In this document: in pieces, positions 8,727-17,083 of the stretch
Layout of the letters: the number at the start of each line of letters is the position of its first letter
How positions within the stretch are numbered: the first letter of the stretch is position 1
From: Caldifarciminota bacterium
Lineage (GTDB): Bacteria; Hydrothermota; Tepidihabitantia; SM23-42
Assembly (NCBI GenBank): GCA_020353055.1
Contig: CP070686.1
Location: 48,188-94,803 of the forward strand
Length of the DNA stretch: 46,616 nt
Reading direction: 5' to 3'
Translations under genes and position numbers: made by a program
Notes under the pieces: model-generated
Databases searched by the model: none
What the model was told of the DNA's origin: nothing
What the model saw: the letters and a program-made list of their open reading frames with translations, nothing else

Positions 8727-10877
8727 ATGCAGTATTTGCTAGTATTCTTTCTCATCTTTGCGGAGAGAAAATCGGTCGAGGTGCGCTATACAGAGATCGC
8801 ACCGCAGATCGATGGATTCATTGAAGAAACATGGATGGCTGCTGATTCAGCATACGATTTCGTACAATTCATGCCATACGAAAAGACCCCATCGGCCGAA
8901 AAGACGACCGTCTACCTCTTGCAAGACAAGGAAAACCTGTACATTGCCTTTCGCTGTTACGCAGACAGCATAAAACCAATTGCCTGTCTAACTGCGGATG
9001 AAGATGACATAAGACTTACCATCGACACATTCGGCAGCAAAAATGCTGCTTACTATTTTCAGATCTTTGCCAGCGGGATATTTCACGATGGCTGGCTACT
9101 TGACAATGGACGTACCTTTGATGATTCATGGGAAGGTGTTTGGTACCGGGGGCTGAAGTTATACGATGACCGTTGGGAAATCGAAATCAAAATACCGTTC
9201 AAATCAATCCGTTACAAGAAAGACCTTGACGAGTGGGGTATTGAATTTGGCCGTTATATGGCACAGAACCGTGAGATCAGCGTCTGGAACGAATATCTAC
9301 AGAAGGAAGATATTCAAATATCAAAACACGGTACTCTGATGGGCATAAATCCGCAGGCAACCGGCTATTATTTTGAACTGTATCCTGAGGCATACTTCAG
9401 GATCGACCGGCAGTATCACACCGGAGATTCAGTGGAAACCGATACAAAACCGAGTGCCAGCCTCAACCTGAAGTGGGATGTTACACCTCAGGCCACGATC
9501 AATGCAACAATTCTTCCGGATTTTGCTCAAATCGAATCAGACCCATTCTCCCTGAACCTATCAAGGTATCCGACATATCTGGATGAAAGACGGCCTTTCT
9601 TTTTAGAAGGTCAGGAGATATTCAGAATGGCTGACTTTGGAGATATGGGATTCTTCGATCCACTTGAGATATTCTATTCCCGGAGGGTCGGTAAATCCGT
9701 GAATGACGATGCCATACCGATCCTGGGCGGGCTTAAAGTCACCAACAAATCCAAAGACTGGAACCTCGGAATTCTGGGCGCTTATACAGACTCATATCTT
9801 GATACGTTGGTTCACGATATCAATGAACCGAACCGTTGGTTTACCGTAATGAGGGCAAAACGCGCGGTCCTTGAAAATTCTCACATCGGAGCGCTATTCA
9901 GTGGTATGGCCGTTGACAAGGATGACTATAACTACGCGTTCGGACTTGATGGTGCATATCTAAGCGGCGCGAATCAACTGGTATTGCAGGGTGCGGTGAG
10001 CAGCAGAAAGGATTCGCTACACGACAAATTGGGCTGGGCATTTGATGCCGGGTATTTTGGTTTTGTTGAAAACTTCATTGTTTTCACCTCCGCGAGAGTT
10101 GTACAGGATTCTTTTGACGTCAGCCATGTTGGATTCGTCCCCTGGGTCGGCGAAAAGAGGATCATGTTGGCGACCGGCCCTTACCGACAATACTCGAAAG
10201 GACCGGTCAGGAATTTCTTCGTCGCCCCGGGTGTTGTCGCTATACAAGAACCGGGCGTCTCCGACTGGTCCTTGACCGGCATGCTCGAGTTCAATCTGCA
10301 ATTCCGCAATGATTGGGGATTTGATATCGGCGTTAACGCCGGCAAGCATTACGAAGCCCCACAAGATACGGTCATTGACTTTTTCTCACGCTCATTCAAC
10401 GCTTCTTTCTGGGGGCGATTATTCAATCAACACATAGACTTTGGTTTCGACTATCAGTACGGATGGAACTACACGCGTGGCTACCTTGGCTATCAGGGTG
10501 AAAACCGATTATCATACACTTACTCTATAATTCCTCAGGTACGATTGGGCTTGGCATCCTACCTGTGGATCGAATGGAACCCTGAAAATCAGGTAGAAGC
10601 GATCTGGCCGATTTTCAGACCCAGCATTGATATTGCGTTCAACTCAGAAATGAACTTGCGGATCTTTGATGAAATTGTAACGCAGACACCGGGCACTGAT
10701 TTTGGCGAACTGGAATATCTCTGGAACCGCATCGGTGTACTTTTCTCCTGGAATTTCATGCCCAAGTCATGGATATACGTGGCTCTTAACGATCACCGCG
10801 TGCAGGATGAATTCGGCGACCTGCAACCTTCATACCAGATCGGGGCGATCAAGGCGAAATACCTGATATATTTCTAA
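8727..10877 (+). CDS. DUF5916 family protein: CBM9-like N-domain plus predicted outer-membrane barrel
   Basis: A 716-aa protein with a short signal-like start (MQYLLVFFLIFA). Residues about 20-200 resemble the family 9 carbohydrate-binding-like domain (PQIDGFIEETWMAAD, NLYIAFRCYAD, WEIEIKIPFKSIRY). The rest is DUF5916, with YPTYLDERRPFFLEGQEIF and many alternating aromatic strands that suggest a large barrel ending in KAKYLIYF. Function is unknown; a role in binding or uptake of sugars or peptides at the surface is inference. GGGAGG gives a good Shine-Dalgarno for the ATG. No clear promoter was seen in the 250-bp divergent gap with the M1 gene. Confidence 0.82.
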   Translation: MQYLLVFFLIFAERKSVEVRYTEIAPQIDGFIEETWMAADSAYDFVQFMPYEKTPSAEKTTVYLLQDKENLYIAFRCYADSIKPIACLTADEDDIRLTIDTFGSKNAAYYFQIFASGIFHDGWLLDNGRTFDDSWEGVWYRGLKLYDDRWEIEIKIPFKSIRYKKDLDEWGIEFGRYMAQNREISVWNEYLQKEDIQISKHGTLMGINPQATGYYFELYPEAYFRIDRQYHTGDSVETDTKPSASLNLKWDVTPQATINATILPDFAQIESDPFSLNLSRYPTYLDERRPFFLEGQEIFRMADFGDMGFFDPLEIFYSRRVGKSVNDDAIPILGGLKVTNKSKDWNLGILGAYTDSYLDTLVHDINEPNRWFTVMRAKRAVLENSHIGALFSGMAVDKDDYNYAFGLDGAYLSGANQLVLQGAVSSRKDSLHDKLGWAFDAGYFGFVENFIVFTSARVVQDSFDVSHVGFVPWVGEKRIMLATGPYRQYSKGPVRNFFVAPGVVAIQEPGVSDWSLTGMLEFNLQFRNDWGFDIGVNAGKHYEAPQDTVIDFFSRSFNASFWGRLFNQHIDFGFDYQYGWNYTRGYLGYQGENRLSYTYSIIPQVRLGLASYLWIEWNPENQVEAIWPIFRPSIDIAFNSEMNLRIFDEIVTQTPGTDFGELEYLWNRIGVLFSWNFMPKSWIYVALNDHRVQDEFGDLQPSYQIGAIKAKYLIYF

Positions 10878-10950
10878 ACGGTACCTGGATTCTCGGAAAC
10901 ATCTAGAGCCTTGATTTTGACTGAGTTCCGTTGATACAACTGCAAAGAAA

Positions 10951-10979
10951 TTTCGAAATTCGAATTGCGAAATGCGAAA
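10951..10979. repeat. 29-nt intergenic repeat, copy 1
   Basis: Identical base for base to 34604-34632. It begins TTTCGAAATTCGAATTGCG and ends in ATGCGAAA. AACG-type units follow at about 10990-11025 (ATCGTTAGTCTCGTTACTTT). The element sits between the DUF5916 and symporter genes, which converge here. Confidence 0.85.
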
Positions 10980-11059
10980 CTAAGAATTGTTGATATCGTT
11001 AGTCTCGTTACTTTCGTTAACTTAAAAATTAAACAGAAGTAAGCGGGTTGGTTTATTGT

Positions 11060-12493
11060 CTATCCCCAGACCCGACTGATGTGTTCTGCCGGGAATTTAG
11101 GCGTAGCACGGCTGACCAGAACCATTAGCAGAAACCCTACTATAATTCCGGGGATGAAACCGTGAACGCCAAAAGGCTTACCAGCAAGCATCCAGAAAAG
11201 AGCGGTCACGCAGCCGCCGACCATAGAAGCAATACAACCCAATCTGGTCGCGCCTTTCCAATAGATGCCGAAGAGGATGGGCCAGAGCGTCGTCGAGGCG
11301 ATCACTGCCCAGGCAAAAGCGGTCAAAGTCAAAACCAGTGCCGGGGGCCGCAAAGCAATAACCAGGGAAATGAATCCGATAACGATGCTGCCTATTTTCC
11401 CCCAGAAAAGACTCTTCTCCTTCACGATATCTCGTTTTATGCCTTTCTTTATGAGGTCTTGAACCATCGAGCTCGAGAGAATGATCAATACCGACGAAAA
11501 AGTGGACATCCCGGCAGCAACGACGCCGGCCAGTACGATTGCTGCGCCAAATGGCGAGAGTATCGTCTTCACCAGGGTGGGGATCGCGAGGTCCGGGCTG
11601 GCGAGAGACGGGAAGAGGGTGCGGGCAATCGCTCCGTTGAAATAGGGGAGTAATGCCATACAAGTGCCGACCGTTGCCACTACCGTACCGATTTTCAGGA
11701 CACTCAAATTCTTGATCGAGTAGAAACGCACCACAAGCTGAGGCATGCCCCAGACGCCAAAACTCACGATGAGAGCGAAGGAAAGCAGACCGGGCCAACC
11801 CCAGACACCAGGAGTATGTAACAAACCCGGGTCAATTGATGCCAGGGCACTGTTAGCGGCAGTAATCCCTCCCACTCTATGCAGGGTGAATACAGTAAGC
11901 ACGATCAAACCGATACCCATGACCCAAGCCTGGATGAAGCTCGTCCAGACGACGGCAAGATAACCGCCGATAGAAACGTAGAACAGGATGATGATACAAG
12001 ATATCAAAACACCGTACACATAAGGTATGTTCATGAGCACTTCAAAGATATGTCCCATGCCCTTGAGTATACTAACGTTGTAAATGATCATGAAAAGGAC
12101 AATAATAAGTGCCGAGAAGATACACGCAAAATCCGACTGGAAACGTTCGCCGATAAAACCGGGAACGGTCATCGTTTTCAAACGCTGCGTGAACGTTCTT
12201 ATTCGGGGGCCGAGTACGATCCATGCTACAGTGCAGCCCAAAAGGACATTGATCGCACCGATCCAGAGCGTCGACATACCGAACATGTATCCGAAACCAC
12301 CGCCGCCAATTATCACCACTGAGCTGAAATACGCAGCGACAAAAGAAAGTGCGGTCACCCATGGACCTATCTGACGCCCACCGATGTAGAAATCCTCTAC
12401 GCTTTTCGTTCTGCGCCCGGTAATAAAACCAACGAGCACCAGCGCTCCAAGATAAGCAAGCAGGACCAGTGAATAGACAAAAGGCTCACTCAT
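11060..12493 (-). CDS. Sodium:solute symporter (SSS family)
   Basis: This inner-membrane cotransporter has 477 aa and about 13 helices. Family signatures include GRRTKSVEDFYIGGRQIGPW near the N-terminus, SSVVIIGGGGFGYMFG in helix 2 and the GLIVLTVFTLHRVGG region. Solute specificity is not readable; monocarboxylate or amino-acid-type relatives are possible. The start at 12493 is chosen because GGAG lies 8 nt upstream and it overlaps the stop of the 39-aa ORF. Earlier in-frame starts would lie inside that ORF. The C-terminus is short and ends outside the last helix. Confidence 0.92.
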   Translation of the reverse strand: MSEPFVYSLVLLAYLGALVLVGFITGRRTKSVEDFYIGGRQIGPWVTALSFVAAYFSSVVIIGGGGFGYMFGMSTLWIGAINVLLGCTVAWIVLGPRIRTFTQRLKTMTVPGFIGERFQSDFACIFSALIIVLFMIIYNVSILKGMGHIFEVLMNIPYVYGVLISCIIILFYVSIGGYLAVVWTSFIQAWVMGIGLIVLTVFTLHRVGGITAANSALASIDPGLLHTPGVWGWPGLLSFALIVSFGVWGMPQLVVRFYSIKNLSVLKIGTVVATVGTCMALLPYFNGAIARTLFPSLASPDLAIPTLVKTILSPFGAAIVLAGVVAAGMSTFSSVLIILSSSMVQDLIKKGIKRDIVKEKSLFWGKIGSIVIGFISLVIALRPPALVLTLTAFAWAVIASTTLWPILFGIYWKGATRLGCIASMVGGCVTALFWMLAGKPFGVHGFIPGIIVGFLLMVLVSRATPKFPAEHISRVWG

Positions 12494-12605
12494 CTTCGTC
12501 TCCAGGTTTGAAAATCCAGATCGCCCATACAATGCTGAACACAACACAGCCGAATGCTACAATCCAGGGCACGAACGTCAGCCAAGGCGTGTTGAAAGGT
12601 CCCAT
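12486..12605 (-). CDS. Symporter small accessory protein (39 aa)
   Basis: A short ORF: ATG at 12605, a strong GGAGGTGA Shine-Dalgarno, one transmembrane helix (about residues 9-32, VPWIVAFGCVVFSIVWAIW), an acidic tail KPGDEDE, and a stop at 12486. It overlaps the symporter start by 8 nt, so the two are translationally coupled. Small single-helix proteins encoded directly before SSS transporters are known as symporter small accessory proteins. Assignment rests on position and topology. Confidence 0.8.
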   Translation of the reverse strand: MGPFNTPWLTFVPWIVAFGCVVFSIVWAIWIFKPGDEDE

Positions 12606-12622
12606 ATTCTCACCTCCGGTAA

Positions 12623-12650
12623 ATTACCACGCAATGATACATGTGGTAAT
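12623..12650. promoter_or_regulatory. Inverted repeat over the symporter promoter (candidate operator)
   Basis: ATTACCAC (12623-12630) and GTGGTAAT (12643-12650) are perfect 8-bp arms 12 bp apart. One arm lies in the promoter spacer and the other just downstream of the -10 box, bracketing TATCAT. The position fits a dimeric repressor site. It could also form an RNA hairpin only if transcription began further upstream. Confidence 0.55.
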
Positions 12651-12662
12651 ATCGGTTGTCAA
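12634..12662 (-). promoter_or_regulatory. Promoter of the symporter operon
   Basis: Minus strand: TTGACA (12662-12657), 17-bp spacer, TATCAT (12639-12634). It lies about 29 bp upstream of the small accessory ORF and is overlapped by the inverted repeat. Confidence 0.75.
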
Positions 12663-12763
12663 CCGCGAAACGGGTAGTGTCGTTAATCCCGTAAGTCGCG
12701 TTAAGTCCTTTTGCTCAAATGCTTATCCTCTCACCTTTGCACTTCTGCCGTGTCCAGCAGAGG

Positions 12764-13558
12764 TTATCCCGAACGTTTCAGTTTACCTTTCTTCTTTGCG
12801 TAGTACTCTGCTCGGCTGAACACTAACATACCCACTGGTATGAGTAGTACTCCGGCCACCAGAAGCAGCAGGATCACCGGCATCAACTCGCCGAATCCGG
12901 CGCCGTCCAACAATGCGGCGCGCATTGACCGGAGCGTGTAGGTGGCCGGCGAGAGATAGCTCAGAGGGCGAATCCAGACCGGCAATACTTCGATCTCATA
13001 ATAAACACCGGAGATCAGGAGCAAGCCGGCTTCCATGATATGGGTAGCATAAGCGCCTTTTTCAGTCGAAAGCAAAGGCAGAACCGCGGCAATTAGCCCC
13101 AAACCGACGAACGACAATCCGGAAACGACGAGGATGACAAGCAAGGCAGGGAGGTTTGCACCGCTGAGAGATATGCCAAAGAACAAAACGACAATGACCA
13201 GTATCAGGCTGCTCCTTATGACACCGTAAACAACTGCCCACATACAATTACCGATCAAGTGTACGAACCTGCTGACCGGTGCCATGAATGTGTATTCGAT
13301 AGTCCCTTCCCATCGTTCCCAGGCGATCGATTCTGATATTTCGTGAAACAGGATGGAAAGAAATCCCCAGACCATGGCGCCAACCACCAAGTACATGACC
13401 ATCTCTTTTCCCATGGTTGCTCCAATCAGCCCGATCGCAAGGGCATTCACCACATTATAGGACAAGAATACGGCTTCCCAGCCAATATAACGCTTTACCA
13501 GTGCAAAGTTGCGTTCTACGAAGGCAATTGAACCGTAAGTATGAGTTCTAACATTCAT
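12764..13558 (-). CDS. ABC-2 type transporter permease
   Basis: A 264-aa inner-membrane subunit with six predicted helices. A cytoplasmic N-terminus precedes the first helix (VFLSYNVVNALAIGLIGA), and the conserved region EGTIEYTFMAPVSR matches the ABC-2 family. It overlaps the ATPase gene by 11 nt and forms the exporter with it. Substrate is unknown; drugs, polysaccharides or other amphiphiles are typical of the class. The basic C-terminus (YYAKKKGKLKRSG) is cytoplasmic. Confidence 0.9.
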   Translation of the reverse strand: MNVRTHTYGSIAFVERNFALVKRYIGWEAVFLSYNVVNALAIGLIGATMGKEMVMYLVVGAMVWGFLSILFHEISESIAWERWEGTIEYTFMAPVSRFVHLIGNCMWAVVYGVIRSSLILVIVVLFFGISLSGANLPALLVILVVSGLSFVGLGLIAAVLPLLSTEKGAYATHIMEAGLLLISGVYYEIEVLPVWIRPLSYLSPATYTLRSMRAALLDGAGFGELMPVILLLLVAGVLLIPVGMLVFSRAEYYAKKKGKLKRSG

Positions 13559-14321
13559 CCTCTATCTCCTTCCATTCACGGCCAGTAACATCAAGGAATA
13601 CATCTTCCAGAGCTGACTTGGCATATTCCGCCCTAAGTTGAGATGGACTGCCCAGGGTAACGAAACGACCGTCGATGATAATAGCAACACGATCACAGAG
13701 CACCTCGGCTTCCTTCATATCATGGGTGGTCAAGATAATTGTTAAATCATTGCTGCTATTGTTCATCGACTCCCGAACATAGTTTTGCACATCCATTTTG
13801 GACCGTGGGTCGAGGCCGGTAGTCGGCTCGTCCAGAAGCAACAGCATCGGTGCCGTAAAGAATGCACGTGCGATCGCCACTTTCTGTTGCATGCCCCGCG
13901 AAAGGTCTTCAAGCGGTTCGTAGACACGTTTCTCGGCAAATCCCAGCCTGCCGAGAATATCCAGAGAGCGCTCTTTCGCATCCTTCTTACCTAATCCGTA
14001 TAGTCGTGCCGCATAGCGCAGATTCTCCCATGCGGAGATGCCCTTGAAGAAAGCCGCATCTACGCTGACTCTGTTGATCAGACGGCGCACTGAACCATAC
14101 TCCCGTACCACGTCATAGCCAAACACGCGAGCGGTTCCCGCATCCGGGATGAGCAGGGTCGACAGTATGCGGATCAGCGTACTCTTGCCGGAACCGTTTG
14201 GTCCAACAATGCCGAATATTTCCTTCCTGCTGACCGTGAAACTTATTCGGTTGACCGCCGAGATCTTACGGCCGTTCTTACCAAAGGTCTTAACCAACCC
14301 CTCACATTTTACAGCCTCCAT
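13548..14321 (-). CDS. ABC transporter ATP-binding protein
   Basis: A 257-aa nucleotide-binding subunit. Walker A is GPNGSGKST (40-48), the signature LSRGMQQK (140-147), Walker B LLLDEPT (161-167), and the H-loop TTHDMKEAE. The arrangement matches ABC-2 exporter ATPases of the CcmA/NodI type. The ATG follows GGAAGGAGGT. It is first in the two-gene operon and lies about 100 nt downstream of the terminator of the structured RNA on the same strand. The 100-nt gap has no convincing promoter, so expression may depend on read-through from the RNA. Confidence 0.93.
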   Translation of the reverse strand: MEAVKCEGLVKTFGKNGRKISAVNRISFTVSRKEIFGIVGPNGSGKSTLIRILSTLLIPDAGTARVFGYDVVREYGSVRRLINRVSVDAAFFKGISAWENLRYAARLYGLGKKDAKERSLDILGRLGFAEKRVYEPLEDLSRGMQQKVAIARAFFTAPMLLLLDEPTTGLDPRSKMDVQNYVRESMNNSSNDLTIILTTHDMKEAEVLCDRVAIIIDGRFVTLGSPSQLRAEYAKSALEDVFLDVTGREWKEIEDEC

Positions 14322-14423
14322 ATACCTCCTTCCGCCTTGCGGATGATAACAGCGATGCCGGCTAGATTACAGAGATATTTGTCATCACCGTAATTTTGTT
14401 TTTAATCTCCGGTATCATTCTGT

Positions 14424-14457
14424 AAAAAAAAACGCCGTGGGGGAAGCCCACGGCGTT
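14424..14457 (-). terminator. Rho-independent terminator of the structured RNA
   Basis: An 11-bp perfect stem (AACGCCGTGGG, 14431-14441, with 14447-14457), a 5-nt loop and nine consecutive U on the minus strand. Confidence 0.9.
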
Positions 14458-14570
14458 CGCAAAAAAAATCGATAACTCAGGTGGACTCCACCTCCTGATT
14501 AATAGGAGTGCCGAGAGGCTGATTGCCAAAAGCCGTCTCGCTCCTGTTATCTGCTTTCCAGTTTATCATG
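14424..14570 (-). ncRNA. Unclassified structured RNA, about 147 nt, upstream of the ABC-2 operon
   Basis: A perfect promoter and a strong terminator bound this RNA, and no ORF fits it. It folds by eye into a compact three-way junction. P1 is GATAAC/GTTATC (14546-14551 with 14471-14476). P2 is a long hairpin with AGGAG/CTCCT, CGAGA/TCTCG and GGCT/AGCC (14504-14545). P3 pairs TCAGG with CCTGA plus TGG/CCA, with a 3-nt bulge (14477-14498). P1 is followed by eight U, then the terminator. It does not match 4.5S, 6S, tmRNA, RNase P or any riboswitch I recognise. It could be a free sRNA or an attenuator/riboswitch of the downstream ABC exporter. Confidence 0.75.
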
Positions 14571-14576
14571 ATCTAT

Positions 14577-14604
14577 ATTATAACAATAAAATGCTAATTG
14601 TCAA
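14577..14604 (-). promoter_or_regulatory. Consensus promoter of the structured RNA
   Basis: Minus strand: TTGACA (14604-14599), 16-bp spacer, TATAAT (14582-14577). Both boxes are perfect, as in the 16S promoter, which implies strong expression. The start is expected near 14570. Confidence 0.9.
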
Positions 14605-14767
14605 GATATAACATGCACGGGCATACCTATTATCCCTGTACATGGAAGTCAAAAAAAGCAATGAGGTTTGTTTCGGTAAACCGGAATAGCGGCAGGCGAT
14701 CTTCGGTCGACTTGAGTGCTCCGCAGGGTATGGCGCCGAAGCAAGCACGATGAGAATCTAAGCACAA

Positions 14768-14846
14768 AAACGAAAACAGCGAAAGTAGCGCTACTAACGA
14801 TAATAACGGAAGTAACGGTATTCGCGAAAATAACGAAATTAACGTG
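14768..14846. repeat. AACG-type intergenic repeat block
   Basis: About ten copies of an AACG/AGCG-centred unit at 6-9 nt spacing (CGAAAGTAGCGCTACTAACG, ATAATAACGGAAGTAACGG). This lies in a gap of about 340 bp between the structured RNA promoter and the lipoprotein gene. Apart from this block and the promoter at 14860 I see nothing in the gap. Confidence 0.7.
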
Positions 14847-14859
14847 CCAAAGAATATAC

Positions 14860-14887
14860 TTGACAAAATCGAATTGATGTATAAAAT
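14860..14887 (+). promoter_or_regulatory. Promoter of the lipoprotein gene
   Basis: TTGACA (14860-14865), 16-bp spacer, TAAAAT (14882-14887). The predicted start near 14894 leaves a leader of about 20 nt with AAAGGAGG. Confidence 0.78.
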
Positions 14888-14913
14888 AGACTTAAGTTTA
14901 GAAAGGAGGCAAT

Positions 14914-15741
14914 ATGAAGCGAAAATTGTTTGTTGCCGCGGTTCTGGTTATGGCAGTTGCTATCAGCCAATGCTCCAAGGAAACCGACGAAGACGCGATT
15001 AGAAACCTGATCGAAGCAGACACCATTTGGTTCAATCCTAACAGCGAGGTCGACTCAACAACCAGCGACGACCGGGATACAGTAGCCATCTGGTGGCGCG
15101 GGGTACAAACTCACGATGAACCGATAATCGACATCCAGATAACAGGAGATTCAGCGTGGGTTTCATTCAGCAGGGGTAACTTTGGACACTTCTACTCTCT
15201 GGCAAAGATCGACACCATGCCCTGGGTGCTTTGGGATAAGAACCTATCTGAAACTGCTCAACTACGTGCGATTTTCATGCGCACGGGTGAAGAATCCGAC
15301 GAAAACCGAGGTTGGGAACTCGACAAAATTTCTCTGGCCTTTGGACAATCCAATACTGTGAATACGGTTTCGATCGACAGTCTGCGAATAACCACGCAAA
15401 CCGAGGCCGTAGACATGCTGATAGTCGACCCGCTTAATACCTACTTTGACCTTGAAAGCCTCGTGACTTTCCAAGCTGGTGAACAGGTCACGCTAACCCT
15501 CTACACAAACGTAGCGGATGGACACGCATTCCTCCATACTTTCATACTCGCATGGCCCTTCTATATACGTCTGCCTTTCACCAATATGGGAGATGGCGTA
15601 TTTCAAGGTACATGGCATGCTCAGCTCGTGGCAATTCCACGCTTTGCGATCTTCGATTTAATGCCACATTCGACGATCTATACTCAGGAAGGTCCGTATG
15701 ATTTCAACGGTTGGTTACTGCCATATATGATCAGTGAGTAG
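14914..15741 (+). CDS. Lipoprotein of unknown function
   Basis: A 275-aa protein with a classical lipoprotein signal: MKRK, a hydrophobic core, and lipobox AISQC with the modified Cys at about residue 20. It is expected to be membrane-anchored in the cell envelope. The mature part is acidic and shows beta-rich, Asp/Thr-rich sequence (SEVDSTTSDDRDTVAIWWRG) without a family I recognise. A central SFSRGNFGHFYSLAK stretch and FQAGEQVTLTLYTNVADGHA may be two small beta domains. AAAGGAGG sets the start. The gene is monocistronic and ends at a bidirectional terminator shared with ffh. Confidence 0.8.
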   Translation: MKRKLFVAAVLVMAVAISQCSKETDEDAIRNLIEADTIWFNPNSEVDSTTSDDRDTVAIWWRGVQTHDEPIIDIQITGDSAWVSFSRGNFGHFYSLAKIDTMPWVLWDKNLSETAQLRAIFMRTGEESDENRGWELDKISLAFGQSNTVNTVSIDSLRITTQTEAVDMLIVDPLNTYFDLESLVTFQAGEQVTLTLYTNVADGHAFLHTFILAWPFYIRLPFTNMGDGVFQGTWHAQLVAIPRFAIFDLMPHSTIYTQEGPYDFNGWLLPYMISE

Positions 15742-15757
15742 GTATTTGACGTTCAAC

Positions 15758-15785
15758 AAAAAAGGGGAGCTACGCTCCCCTTTTT
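15758..15785. terminator. Bidirectional terminator
   Basis: GGGGAGC-TAC-GCTCCCC (15764-15780) is flanked by six A on the left and five T on the right. It can terminate the lipoprotein gene on the plus strand and the ffh operon on the minus strand. Confidence 0.9.
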
Positions 15786-15787
15786 GT

Positions 15788-17083
15788 TTATATCTTGAAT
15801 GGCATCTTCGCCGGTAAATCCTTTCCGAATTTCTTAAGCATGTCGCGGGTATAAAAAAACTCCTTGAGCATCTTATTCACATCCGTAACTGTCGTACCAC
15901 TGCCTGCAGCGATCCTTCTCTTTCGAGACCCGTCGATAACTTCTGGATGAAGCCGCTCCCGGCGCGTCATAGAATTAATCATCGCCACCATTTTCTTGAA
16001 CTGGCCTTCATCAATATCGCTCTCTCTTACCCCGGGGATCATTGCGGCAATCTTGGAAATCGGCCCCAGCTTCTTGACCGCGCGAAGCTGCTCCAGAAAA
16101 TCCTCCAGATTCAACTCCCCTTTCATCACTTTCTTTTTCATCTTATCCTGGTCGATCTCCGCCTCTACCGTCTTCACCTTTTCGACCAGGCTCATCACAT
16201 CGCCCATACCCAGAATCCGCTGAGCCATACGGTCGGGATGGAAATCTTCGAGTCCATCTAATTTTTCACTGGTGCCAACGAAGAATATTGGTACATCAGC
16301 GACTTGCATGATGGAGAGTGCTGCGCCGCCCCGGGCATCGCCATCCATCTTCGTCAGGATTGCACCGTCCAAGCCAATCTTCTCCGCGAAGAGTCTTGCC
16401 TGCGTGACCGCATCCTGCCCGCCCATGCCGTCCGCGACCAGCAAACGGTAGTCTGGAGAGAGCGCGCCGTGGATATTCTTCAATTCTTCGATGAGTGGAT
16501 CATCAATATGTAATCTTCCGGCCGTATCGATTATTACGACACCATACCCCTTCTTGTTTGCCAACTCCTTTGCCTTTTTGACAGTCGCGACTGCGCTATC
16601 TTTTTCGAGGGGAACCATCGGGGTATTTGCCCGCTGCGCAAGAAGCTGCAGCTGCTGAACTGCGGCGGGTCTTTTTGTATCGGCCGGCACGAGTAACGGA
16701 TTTCGACTACTGTACTTCACCGCCATTTTCGCGGCAGTTGTGGTCTTACCAACTCCCTGCAAACCGATCAGGCTTATTACAGTAAACCCGTTTTTCTTGA
16801 AATCGATCCGCCGTGTCTCACCGCCCAAGAGTTCCACCAACTCCTCGTATACCGCCTTGATAACAAGATCGCCCGGCTTCAGGCTTTTGGACAATTCAAT
16901 TCCCTTTGTCTTCTCTCCCAGCCCAACGATGAAATCTTTTACCACACGATAATTTACATCTGCTTCAAGCAGGGCAATTCTGATATCTTTGGAAATACTA
17001 TCGAGTTCCTCGTTGGTGATCCTGCCGTAGCCTAGAATTTTCCGTTTAACGAGATGGAAACGGTCTATCAGCCCTTCGAGCAT
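15788..17083 (-). CDS. ffh: Signal recognition particle protein Ffh/SRP54
   Basis: The SRP GTPase binds signal sequences and SRP RNA and delivers ribosomes to FtsY. At 431 aa it is slightly shorter than the usual 440-455. It has an N-domain helical bundle, a G-domain with GLQGVGKTT (107-115), DTAGR and TKMDGDARGG, and a Met-rich M-domain (MKKKVMKGELNLEDF, IPGVRESD, SRKRRIAAGSG). Last gene of the PASTA-rpe-ffh run, overlapping rpe by 16 nt. Confidence 0.97.
   Translation of the reverse strand: MLEGLIDRFHLVKRKILGYGRITNEELDSISKDIRIALLEADVNYRVVKDFIVGLGEKTKGIELSKSLKPGDLVIKAVYEELVELLGGETRRIDFKKNGFTVISLIGLQGVGKTTTAAKMAVKYSSRNPLLVPADTKRPAAVQQLQLLAQRANTPMVPLEKDSAVATVKKAKELANKKGYGVVIIDTAGRLHIDDPLIEELKNIHGALSPDYRLLVADGMGGQDAVTQARLFAEKIGLDGAILTKMDGDARGGAALSIMQVADVPIFFVGTSEKLDGLEDFHPDRMAQRILGMGDVMSLVEKVKTVEAEIDQDKMKKKVMKGELNLEDFLEQLRAVKKLGPISKIAAMIPGVRESDIDEGQFKKMVAMINSMTRRERLHPEVIDGSRKRRIAAGSGTTVTDVNKMLKEFFYTRDMLKKFGKDLPAKMPFKI

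Noticed and set aside
11178-11798. 206-aa minus-strand ORF inside the symporter
   Set aside because: It is an alternative frame of the SSS gene; its sequence is rich in Arg/His/Cys with no domain.
14322-14423. Separate promoter for the ABC-2 operon
   Set aside because: Only weak boxes (TTACGG and GTAATC) were found, far below the quality of the other promoters.
14424-14570. Known riboswitch or 4.5S/6S RNA identity for the structured RNA
   Set aside because: The conserved SRP domain IV tetraloop region, the 6S bubble and known aptamer cores are not present as far as I can see.
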